Origin: Congzhengia sp045576635
Lineage (GTDB): Bacteria; Bacillota; Clostridia; UBA1381; UBA9506
Assembly (NCBI GenBank): GCA_045576635.1
Contig: JAZNGT010000046.1
Coordinates: 1-7,627, forward strand
Direction: 5' to 3'
DNA length: 7,627 nucleotides
Position 1 is the stretch's first letter, and each line of letters starts with the position of its first letter. The position numbers and the translations under genes were made by a program. Shown piece by piece: positions 1-5,580 of the stretch. Under the pieces are notes generated by a model. It saw only the letters and a list, made by a program, of their open reading frames with translations. It was not told the origin of the DNA and did no database searches.

Positions 1-791
1 ACGCAATTGCACTATTTTTTACAGAAACATTGCCTGCTGCACTCGAAACAGCAATGAATTTCTTTGCCGAGTTACCGGGAAAAATATGGGAGTTTTTGAG
101 TCAGACAGTAGGTAAACTTGGAGAATGGGCATCAGGCTTAATCAGCAAAGCAGGTGAGGTATTACCTGGCGTTATCTCTTCTGTTGTAGGCTTTTTCTTA
201 GGATTGCCGGAAAAAATGCGCGAAATAGGGAAAAATCTCATAGAGGGAATCTTCAATGGTATATCTAACTCAATTGCATGGTTATATGAAAAACTTAGAG
301 GTTGGGTTAGCAATGTGGTTGATTACATCAAAGGGTTATTCGGCATCCACTCGCCATCTGCCATTATGCGCGATGAAGTAGGTAAAAACCTTGCATTAGG
401 TGTGGCAGAGGGTATCAGCAAAAACAAAGATGCAGTATCTGATGCAATGTCTGAAATGGCAGATGTGGTCGCCGATTCTAACCTTAGCGTAGAGCCTGAA
501 GTGACAGCAAAGTCCATTGATTTTGAGGCTTTTAAAGAAAAAATACGACCGTCTTTAGATTATATAAAATCACAGATTTCAATGGTACAGGATACAATGA
601 CTGCACAGTTTAGTGCGTCTGCACAGCTTGTAGCAGCAAGAACATGCGCGACTATGGAAAGTGTTTATAACAAAACAACTAATTTTAACAACAATTATAA
701 CATTACCGCAGCAAACAATTCACCAAAGGCAACTGCAGATGCAATCAAAAATCAAATGACTATGCAGCGTATGCTGTTTGCTACAAGATAA
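1..791 (+). CDS. Phage tail tape measure protein, C-terminal part (5' end outside window; TMP copy A)
   Basis: This is the C-terminal 262 residues of a tape measure protein, the long protein that sets tail length, lies inside the tail tube and leaves during DNA ejection. The frame is open from position 3 to the left edge, so the TTG at 30 is an internal Leu codon and not a start. Amphipathic and hydrophobic stretches rich in Phe, Leu and Trp are followed by a segment containing GLFGIHSPSAIMRDEVG, a type of sequence common near the end of Firmicutes siphovirus tape measures, then an Asn-rich stretch and the end QRMLFATR. The same region recurs at 3897-4681. After the stop there is no ribosome site for a tail gene, unlike the second copy, which leads directly into the distal tail gene. 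The family assignment is firm. Whether this copy ends the functional full-length TMP is inferred. Confidence 0.88.
   Translation, partial: AIALFFTETLPAALETAMNFFAELPGKIWEFLSQTVGKLGEWASGLISKAGEVLPGVISSVVGFFLGLPEKMREIGKNLIEGIFNGISNSIAWLYEKLRGWVSNVVDYIKGLFGIHSPSAIMRDEVGKNLALGVAEGISKNKDAVSDAMSEMADVVADSNLSVEPEVTAKSIDFEAFKEKIRPSLDYIKSQISMVQDTMTAQFSASAQLVAARTCATMESVYNKTTNFNNNYNITAANNSPKATADAIKNQMTMQRMLFATR
1..791 (+). repeat. Direct repeat, copy A (TMP C-terminal coding region)
   Basis: This stretch aligns with 3897-4681. The offset is 3896 bases through position 503 and 3890 at the 3' end, because copy B lacks two codons in the Asn-rich part. Positions 1-224 show only two mismatches (122 and 173), both silent. 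Positions 231-443 are clearly diverged. Positions 444-503 match base for base. The last 30 bases, including the stop, are also identical. The repeat probably extends left of the window, since copy B has TMP-like sequence upstream of 3897. Confidence 0.95.
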
Positions 792-820
792 ATTGTACGC
801 TGAAATACGAAACATTTTTA

Positions 821-884
821 TTATTTACCAAGGGTTTGTCAAGAAGGTTATTTGTTACTCTCTTGATAAGCCCTTAATAAATAA
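821..884. repeat. Long inverted repeat after the first TMP copy
   Basis: The arms at 830-844 and 861-875 pair over 15 bases with two G-T wobbles around a 16-base loop. After a two-base mismatch on each side, a further seven pairs form between 821-827 (ttattta) and 878-884 (taaataa). No T run follows on either strand, so this is not a standard intrinsic terminator. It may still weaken read-through from the tape measure gene, or mark one end of the inserted block. Its function is unknown. Confidence 0.7.
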
Positions 885-932
885 AGAGTCGAAAGGCGGT
901 GGTGATAGATATGATTGTGACATAATATTTGC

Positions 933-961
933 TTGATATTAACACTGTTCTATGATAAAAT
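933..961 (+). promoter_or_regulatory. Predicted sigma-A-type promoter for the immunity/toxin block
   Basis: A -35 element TTGATA (933-938) is separated by 17 bases from a -10 element TAAAAT (956-961). Each differs from the consensus (TTGACA, TATAAT) at one position. Transcription would start near 968 and give a leader of about 33 bases before the ATG at 1001. The promoter lies just inside the suspected insert, so the immunity genes could be expressed in a lysogen while the late tail genes are off, as is usual for phage moron genes. This rests on sequence match only. Confidence 0.6.
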
Positions 962-1000
962 AAAATAAACTCATATAAAAAATTTTAGGAGAGATGATAT

Positions 1001-1585
1001 ATGAAAATTAACTTTGACTCAATAAAAAAATACTGCGAAAAAAGAGACAACGAAGTAAAAGAGGCTATCAAACGTGCGAAAAAGGCAGACGTGCATCCCA
1101 CATTTATGAAGCTCTTAGAAACACAAGGCAAAATTAATTTAAAACATAAATTACCACTGGTATTGCACGATGGAGCAACCGAAGAGCAAATTGTTAAATT
1201 TGAGGAAGCTATGGATGTTACAATTCCTGCACCTTATCGTGAACTCTTAAAATTCACCAATGGAGCTAAATTAGGAGAAGCTTCGGTTGAATTTTTCGGT
1301 TTGGAAGAAAACAAAAATTCACTCTATACCTTATATACCATCAATGACGCCGATAAAATAGAAAATATTTCAGGCGTTATAGCGAACAACTGGCTAATTA
1401 TTGGTGAGGATATAGCAAGCAATTTAATTTGTATAAGTCTGGAGACAGGAGAAATATATAGTTGGGATTATCATAATGTTGGAGATGAAGAGTGCTTTTT
1501 AAATACGGATTTTTATACTTATATAGAAGAGGATTTGATTGGTTTTATGTATGAAATTGAGAGGGAAGGACTGAAAAATGACTGA
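1001..1585 (+). CDS. SUKH (SMI1/KNR4-type) immunity-like protein 1
   Basis: A soluble 194-residue protein with no signal peptide or membrane segment. After a charged helical N-terminus with the segment KRAKKADVHPTF (residues 25-36), the SUKH-type core runs from about residue 57 to 187: DGATEEQIVKFEEAM, then TIPAPYRELLKFTNGA (74-89), then EFFG, LIIGEDIA and ICISLETGEIYSWDY. SUKH proteins are known as immunity proteins that bind and block nuclease toxins of polymorphic toxin systems. The start ATG has AGGAGA at 987-992 with 8 bases spacing, downstream of a predicted promoter. The stop overlaps the next gene by 8 bases, which points to translational coupling. Two related SUKH domains follow, so this is the first of an array of three. 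The family call is strong; which toxin it blocks is not known. Confidence 0.85.
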   Translation: MKINFDSIKKYCEKRDNEVKEAIKRAKKADVHPTFMKLLETQGKINLKHKLPLVLHDGATEEQIVKFEEAMDVTIPAPYRELLKFTNGAKLGEASVEFFGLEENKNSLYTLYTINDADKIENISGVIANNWLIIGEDIASNLICISLETGEIYSWDYHNVGDEECFLNTDFYTYIEEDLIGFMYEIEREGLKND

Positions 1586-2519
1586 ATTGACAATAACCGA
1601 AAAAAAGAAGCTTGATGCAGAACGCAACAAAGCTATTAGATTGGCTTGGCGAAACGAGCGTGAACGAGCTTTGAAGGGATTGCAAACAAGGGATTGGACG
1701 GATGAAGAATTCGAACAGTTAATTGAAGAAGGAAAGGTTTCCGGCTATGAAGGACATCATATGAAATCCGTCATGGCATATCCTGAATACGCCGGGGACC
1801 CGGACAACATTCAATTCTTGGGATATAAAAAGGAAACACAAGAAAACAATCTAGCAGACAACATTATAGAATGGCATGAAAAAACCGTGAAGGAATTAAA
1901 GTACAGAATCAAAAAAGCAAGAGAGATAGGGATGCATCCTTCGTTCATCAATCTTTTGGAAGTGCATGATAAAGCAAATGTCGACAACAAACCTCCTACT
2001 GTATTTTACGATGGTGCAACAGAAGATGAGCTTGTAAAGTTTGAAAATACCCTTGGTGTTACTATTCCTGCACCATACCGTGAAATTTTAAAATTTACCG
2101 ATGGAGCGTATTTTGGAGAAGCAATGGTGGAATTCTTTGGCATAAACGATAACGAGGAAAAACACCGCATATTTCCTGCTTCCTATCGTAATATCTTAAA
2201 ATATGCCGACGAATCAGATAAAGACTCTCGAATGATAGCTCTTTTTGGTGCAAATAACGATGAAGGAAAAATACACACACTATATAGCGTTAATAATGCT
2301 GAAAAAGCTAGTAATATTATAGGTGCTTTTGAGAAAGACCTATTAATCATCGGTAAAGATGTGGCGAATATTTTGATTTGCATCAACACGAAAACAGGAG
2401 AAATAGTGGGTTGGGATTATCGTGATATCGAAGATGGATATTTTGAGTTTAACACAGATTTATATACCTACTTTGAAGAAGATTTAATTGATTTTATTAA
2501 CAACAAAGAGGAGGAATAA
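1578..2519 (+). CDS. Chimera: truncated GHH-motif HNH/EndoVII-like nuclease fused to a SUKH immunity domain
   Basis: Residues 1-81 are the first half of an HNH/EndoVII-superfamily nuclease domain: a charged helix, GLQTRDWTDEEFE (34-46), the motif GYEGHHMKSV (56-65), and AGDPDNIQFL (72-81). The second half found in the downstream nuclease, with its later histidines, is absent. Instead, from about residue 92 the protein becomes a SUKH domain with the same helical lead-in (GMHPSFINLL, 118-127) and core (DGATEDELVKFE, TIPAPYREILKFTDGA) as its neighbours. Residues 164-199 and 200-235 are a diverged internal duplication. A likely origin is a deletion joining a toxin gene to the immunity gene after it. 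The nuclease part is probably inactive, though His100 could in principle replace a missing ligand. The ATG follows AAGGA with 7 bases spacing and overlaps the previous stop. Confidence 0.8.
   Translation: MTELTITEKKKLDAERNKAIRLAWRNERERALKGLQTRDWTDEEFEQLIEEGKVSGYEGHHMKSVMAYPEYAGDPDNIQFLGYKKETQENNLADNIIEWHEKTVKELKYRIKKAREIGMHPSFINLLEVHDKANVDNKPPTVFYDGATEDELVKFENTLGVTIPAPYREILKFTDGAYFGEAMVEFFGINDNEEKHRIFPASYRNILKYADESDKDSRMIALFGANNDEGKIHTLYSVNNAEKASNIIGAFEKDLLIIGKDVANILICINTKTGEIVGWDYRDIEDGYFEFNTDLYTYFEEDLIDFINNKEEE
1677..1820 (+). repeat. Nuclease-domain repeat, copy 1
   Basis: These 144 bases encode 48 residues (GLQTRDW through NIQFL) that align without gaps to 3194-3337. Forty-two of 48 residues are identical, and all six differences fall in one short patch just before the GYEGHH motif. 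After NIQFL the two proteins diverge abruptly, which marks the fusion point of the chimera. Confidence 0.85.
2067..2282 (+). repeat. Internal tandem duplication of 36 codons within the SUKH domain
   Basis: Codons 164-199 (PAPYREILKF... to HRIF) and 200-235 (PASYRNILKY... to IHTL) align without gaps over 36 residues, with 14 identities including P, A, Y, R, I, L, K, the FG pair and the NxxE.K pattern. The other two SUKH proteins have only one copy at this place, so the second unit is an insertion within the core of the fold. Confidence 0.7.
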
Positions 2520-2523
2520 CACC

Positions 2524-3090
2524 ATGGACAGAGAAGCAAAAAAATGGCATAAGGAAAAAGACAAAGAAGTAAAGGATATGATAAAAAAGGCTAAAAAAGC
2601 AGGAATGCACCCCTCATTTATCAATCTTTTAAAAGCACAGGATAAGCTGAAAAAAAAGTATAAATTTCACATGGAATTCCACGAGGGCGCAACAGAAGAA
2701 GAACTCGTGAAATTTGAAAAAACTTTAGGTGTTACCATCCCTGCACCCTACCGTGAGTTTTTAAAATTTACAAACGGTGCCGATTTGGGAGAAGCTAGTG
2801 TGGAGTTTTTCGGGGTAAGTGAGACTGCAGGAAGCGCCAGTATGTACGATATGAACTACATCGATCCGGAAATCGACGCTTACGACATCGCCGGCGCAAG
2901 AAACAGTAATCTTCTGATTTTCGCCATGGACGTTGCAAGTTTTTTAACAGGTATCAATACTGAGACAGGCGAGATAGTTTTCTGGAATCACGAAGACGAG
3001 GAAGACAAATATTGTGAATTAGCCGACGATTTTTATTCCTATATCGAAGAGGATTTAATCGGATTTATAACAGAAAAGGAGAGTGATTGA
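2524..3090 (+). CDS. SUKH (SMI1/KNR4-type) immunity-like protein 3
   Basis: A 188-residue soluble protein of the same family as the two upstream SUKH domains. The N-terminal helix contains KKAKKAGMHPSFINLL, followed by EGATEEELVKFEKTLG, TIPAPYREFLKFTNGADLGE and EFFG. The middle (SETAGSASMYDMNYIDPEIDAYDIAGARNSN) is unlike the siblings and its DNA looks richer in G and C. The shared end INTETGEIVFWNHEDEED then returns. A variable middle in a conserved frame fits an immunity protein whose specificity has been swapped. The ATG at 2524 is chosen because GAGGAGG (2508-2514) lies 9 bases upstream; the frame is open to 2488 but that start would overlap the previous gene without its own site. The stop overlaps the GTG start of the nuclease-TMP gene, so the two are probably co-expressed. 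It is the nearest candidate antitoxin for that nuclease. Confidence 0.85.
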   Translation: MDREAKKWHKEKDKEVKDMIKKAKKAGMHPSFINLLKAQDKLKKKYKFHMEFHEGATEEELVKFEKTLGVTIPAPYREFLKFTNGADLGEASVEFFGVSETAGSASMYDMNYIDPEIDAYDIAGARNSNLLIFAMDVASFLTGINTETGEIVFWNHEDEEDKYCELADDFYSYIEEDLIGFITEKESD

Positions 3091-4681
3091 TATCGCAACA
3101 AAAATGACTAAAAAAGAGATACGTAAACTACGAGCCCAGGCATACAAAGCCGTAAATGAAGCATGGGAAAGAGAATTTGAGCGTTCCAAAAAAGGGTTGC
3201 AAACCAGAGACTGGACAGACGAAGAATTTGAACTCTTAAAAGAAGGAAAAAAGATTCCCGGCTATGAAGGACATCATATGAAGTCTGTTATGGCATATCC
3301 TGAATACGCCGGGGATCCGGACAACATACAATTTTTAAAACAAATCAGAGAGGACGGGCAAACCAAAGACGGCGACCATTTTAAGGCCCACGGTGGGAAC
3401 TTCCGAAACCCCACCAACGGCTACTATGATGAAAAAAGTCAAACAACAATACCATTTGAGGATGGAGAGAGACCATCAATACTCAAATACGAACGAAACC
3501 GATATAACGAAGAAAAACAAGCAGGCACCGAAGAGGGTGTTTTTTTTATGCCTAAAAACGAAAATAAAGGAGGAAGTAGAATGGGAAATTTAGCATTATG
3601 CACCCCGGAAGGCATCGGTATGCTAACTGAAGCAGCAAGCTTAATGGAAAACATGGGAATAAATTGCGGACCATTGGTGGAAGGTTTACAAGCAGCACAA
3701 ATAGCAACTGAGGCTATGTCTATTGCACAAGCAGCATTGAACCTTGTTATGAATCTTAATCCTATAGCGTTAGTCACAATTGCTATTGCATCACTAGTCG
3801 CTGGTCTTACTTACTTGTGGAACACAAATGAAGACTTTAAAAATGCTCTTATTGGTGCATGGAATATGATATCTGAGGTGTGTTCAGCGGTTTGGGACGC
3901 AATTGCACTATTTTTTACAGAAACATTGCCTGCTGCACTCGAAACAGCAATGAATTTCTTTGCCGAGTTACCGGGAAAAATATGGGAGTTTTTGAGTCAG
4001 ACAGTAGGTAAACTTGGTGAATGGGCATCAGGCTTAATCAGCAAAGCAGGTGAGGTATTACCTGGCGTGATCTCTTCTGTTGTAGGCTTTTTCTTAGGAT
4101 TGCCGGAAAAAATGCGCGAAGTAGGAAAAAATCTCATAGAGGGAATCTTCAACGGCATATCAAATGCAGTTACATGGTTATATGAAAAACTTAAAGGCTG
4201 GGCAGGCAATGTAATTGATTACATCAAGGGTCTGTTTGAAATTAATTCTCCATCGAAAGTTATGCGCGATACCGTCGGTGCAGGAATTGCCGAAGGTGTA
4301 GCTGTGGGAATTTTAGAAAATACCGACCTGGTTTCCGACGCAATGTCTGAAATGGCAGATGTGGTCGCCGATTCTAACCTTAGCGTAGAGCCTGAAGTGT
4401 CAGCAAAATCTATTGACTTTGAGGCGTTTAAAGAAAAAATAAGACCGTCTTTAGATTTTGTAAAATCGCAGATTACACGCGCACAGGATGTTTTAAACAC
4501 ACAGTTTGCAGCATCCCTGCAACTTGCAGGCGCAATGGCAGGTGCTAACAACACTTACAACAACGGAAACACATTTAACAATCACTACACAATCAATGCG
4601 GCGAACAATTCGCCCAAAGCAACTATAGATGCAATCAAAAACCAAATGACAATGCAGCGTATGCTGTTTGCTACAAGATAA
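3083..4681 (+). CDS. GHH-motif HNH/EndoVII-like nuclease fused in frame to a tape measure C-terminus
   Basis: The frame reads 532 residues as given. Residues 8-130 are a nuclease domain of the kind found at C-termini of polymorphic toxins: basic helix, TRDWTDEEFE (41-50), GYEGHHMKSV (60-69), AGDPDNIQFL (76-85), then H99, H103 and GGNFRNPTNGYYD (104-116). This second half is missing from the chimera upstream. A charged linker (131-166) leads to TMP-like sequence (167-532): an Ala-rich helix, a hydrophobic stretch with NPIALVTIAIASLVAGL (226-242), and the region repeated from the first TMP copy, including INSPSKVMRDTVG. Putting a toxin N-terminal to a structural domain reverses the usual polymorphic toxin order. 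The GTG at 3083 overlaps the previous stop and depends on AAAGGA very close by; ATG 3104 fits the domain start better but has no well-spaced site. It could instead be two genes, split at a T8 run. Confidence 0.72.
   Translation: MIDIATKMTKKEIRKLRAQAYKAVNEAWEREFERSKKGLQTRDWTDEEFELLKEGKKIPGYEGHHMKSVMAYPEYAGDPDNIQFLKQIREDGQTKDGDHFKAHGGNFRNPTNGYYDEKSQTTIPFEDGERPSILKYERNRYNEEKQAGTEEGVFFMPKNENKGGSRMGNLALCTPEGIGMLTEAASLMENMGINCGPLVEGLQAAQIATEAMSIAQAALNLVMNLNPIALVTIAIASLVAGLTYLWNTNEDFKNALIGAWNMISEVCSAVWDAIALFFTETLPAALETAMNFFAELPGKIWEFLSQTVGKLGEWASGLISKAGEVLPGVISSVVGFFLGLPEKMREVGKNLIEGIFNGISNAVTWLYEKLKGWAGNVIDYIKGLFEINSPSKVMRDTVGAGIAEGVAVGILENTDLVSDAMSEMADVVADSNLSVEPEVSAKSIDFEAFKEKIRPSLDFVKSQITRAQDVLNTQFAASLQLAGAMAGANNTYNNGNTFNNHYTINAANNSPKATIDAIKNQMTMQRMLFATR
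3194..3337 (+). repeat. Nuclease-domain repeat, copy 2
   Basis: This is the partner of 1677-1820, gap-free at protein level over 48 residues. This copy continues into the full second half of the nuclease domain, so it is the better candidate for an active enzyme and a plausible source or sibling of the fragment in the chimera. Confidence 0.85.
3540..3547 (+). other. Run of eight T at the nuclease/TMP junction (possible slippage or indel site)
   Basis: Eight consecutive T lie between the nuclease domain and the TMP part. With eight, the frame stays open (codons GTT TTT TTT ATG). With nine, translation would end at TAA 3553-3555, ten bases before a strong ribosome site. With seven, it would end at TAG 3591-3593. 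Runs of this kind are prone to polymerase slippage and to sequencing errors, so the in-frame fusion hangs on this one tract. Confidence 0.75.
3565..3573 (+). promoter_or_regulatory. Strong internal ribosome binding site upstream of ATG 3581
   Basis: TAAAGGAGG, a near-perfect Shine-Dalgarno sequence, lies 7 bases before ATG 3581. It sits inside the long frame, exactly where the sequence changes from linker to tape-measure-like protein. It would allow independent translation of the TMP fragment whatever happens upstream. Confidence 0.8.
3581..4681 (+). other. Alternative reading: separate TMP C-terminal fragment gene starting at ATG 3581
   Basis: From ATG 3581 the frame encodes 366 residues that are entirely tape-measure-like, starting MGNLALCTPEGIGMLTEA. 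The ribosome site at 3565-3573 is stronger and better placed than the one for the long fusion. A stand-alone C-terminal TMP fragment could be a displaced remnant, or a second tail-lumen protein made beside the full-length TMP. The stop (TAA 4679-4681) runs into AGGAGGG, the site for the distal tail gene, so this end keeps what looks like the original TMP-to-distal-tail junction. It may be made together with, or instead of, the 532-residue fusion. Confidence 0.6.
3897..4681 (+). repeat. Direct repeat, copy B (TMP C-terminal coding region)
   Basis: This is the partner of 1-791. Identity comes in blocks: almost perfect at the 5' end, diverged in the middle around the SPSKVMRD motif, identical over 4340-4399, diverged again in the Asn-rich part, and identical at the very end. 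The copy is two codons shorter. The block pattern fits two relatives with local gene conversion or recombination better than one recent duplication. Confidence 0.95.
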
Positions 4682-4692
4682 GGAGGGATAAT

Positions 4693-5580
4693 ATGTTACA
4701 TATTACATACCAAAACGAAAACGGAAAGCTTGATTTTAGAGGAGGAAACGGACGAAACTCTTGGAGAATTCTTGAAATTGACGGACTCGGCATTGCTCCA
4801 AAAAGCTTTAATACAGCCCAGTACCCCGCCACCATCGGTCAGCGTACATTATCTGAATCAATCGATGCAAGAACAATCACCATTCAGTGCGATGTGAATT
4901 CTATCAAGAGTCAATACGGCGGAACGTCAAGCAACCGTTGGGAAATATCTAATGCACTAAAAATTTTAAACGAACCCGGCACATTACTAATTTCCGATGG
5001 CACAAGAACGAGAAAAATCAACGCCCGCTGTGTAGAAGCCGTACAGGGAGAGCGCTATGGCGGTTATGTCGTCTTTGCGATGCAGTTTGTATGCGACTAT
5101 CCGTATTTTGAAGATAAGGAAACAAAAACTGTTCCGCTATTTAAAGTCGAAAAGCTTTTGGATGGCACATTTGTGTTGCCGTGTATGTTCACACGCCGTA
5201 TAACAAAAGCAAATGTTGTGAATACCGGAGATGTTGATACAGAGCCGATTATCAGAATCCGTTTAAACGGCGGAACATATAACGGCACAGCGGGAACTCC
5301 GGGAACACTTGTGATTCGCAATGAAACTACAAACCAGCAAATCGAGTTAAACTTGCAGGATGCTGTAGAAACCGCAGAGATCGTAATAGATATTCCCAAC
5401 AGAAAAATATTCAGTCAGGATAACAAAAACTTAATACACCATCTTGCACCCACCAGTTTTCTAAGCGATTTCTGGCTTAAAAAGGGACAAAATCAGATTT
5501 GTGTAGATAACTACATATCAGAATCAAGTGTTGTTGAGTGCGAATTTTCCAACAAATACATTGAGGCGGTGATTGGATGA
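4693..5580 (+). CDS. Phage distal tail protein (Dit-like, siphovirus tail family)
   Basis: A 295-residue protein with the layout of siphovirus distal tail proteins, which form the hub between the tail tube and the tail tip. The N-terminal part (about 1-140) matches the phage tail family: WRILEIDGLGIAP, then TIGQRTLSESIDARTITIQCDV (48-69), then the helix RWEISNALKILNEPGTLLISDGTRTRKINARC, and CDYPYFED (134-141), a typical end of the N-terminal ring domain. The C-terminal part (about 160-295) is beta-rich, with GDVDTEPIIRIRLNGG and LIIR-like strands as in galectin-like Dit C-domains. AGGAGGG overlaps the TMP stop 5 bases before the ATG, and the stop overlaps the next start by ATGA, so it is translationally coupled on both sides. 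Position after a TMP and before a tail tip protein agrees with the call. Confidence 0.85.
   Translation: MLHITYQNENGKLDFRGGNGRNSWRILEIDGLGIAPKSFNTAQYPATIGQRTLSESIDARTITIQCDVNSIKSQYGGTSSNRWEISNALKILNEPGTLLISDGTRTRKINARCVEAVQGERYGGYVVFAMQFVCDYPYFEDKETKTVPLFKVEKLLDGTFVLPCMFTRRITKANVVNTGDVDTEPIIRIRLNGGTYNGTAGTPGTLVIRNETTNQQIELNLQDAVETAEIVIDIPNRKIFSQDNKNLIHHLAPTSFLSDFWLKKGQNQICVDNYISESSVVECEFSNKYIEAVIG

Noticed and set aside
30..32. TTG as the start of a 253-residue protein
   Set aside because: The frame is open to the left edge, and the matching place in the second TMP copy is an internal Leu codon, so this is an interior position of a longer gene.
101..517. Open frames on the minus strand (also the equivalents at 3997-4554)
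   Set aside because: They are the antisense of the TMP repeats, have no ribosome sites or known domains, and occur in both copies only because the coding strand is repeated.
902..925. Seven-codon frame GTG..TAA (with inner ATG 911) after AAAGGCGGTG
   Set aside because: It looks like a small start region and recalls type I toxin leaders, but it ends after seven codons, lies upstream of the predicted promoter and has no recognisable product.
3083..3555. HNH domain as a homing endonuclease or intron-encoded nuclease
   Set aside because: The GHH-type motif set with TRDWT and NIQFL, together with three adjacent SUKH genes, fits a toxin with immunity partners; no intron or intein features are visible.
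3393..3593. 66-codon + strand frame overlapping the nuclease/TMP junction
   Set aside because: It is the out-of-frame shadow of the nuclease gene. It matters only as the frame entered if the T8 run loses one T.
1..4681. Repeat as a plain assembly duplication
   Set aside because: The copies differ in blocks, in length by two codons and in flanking sequence, so one locus was not simply counted twice. Misjoining of two different prophages cannot be excluded without reads.
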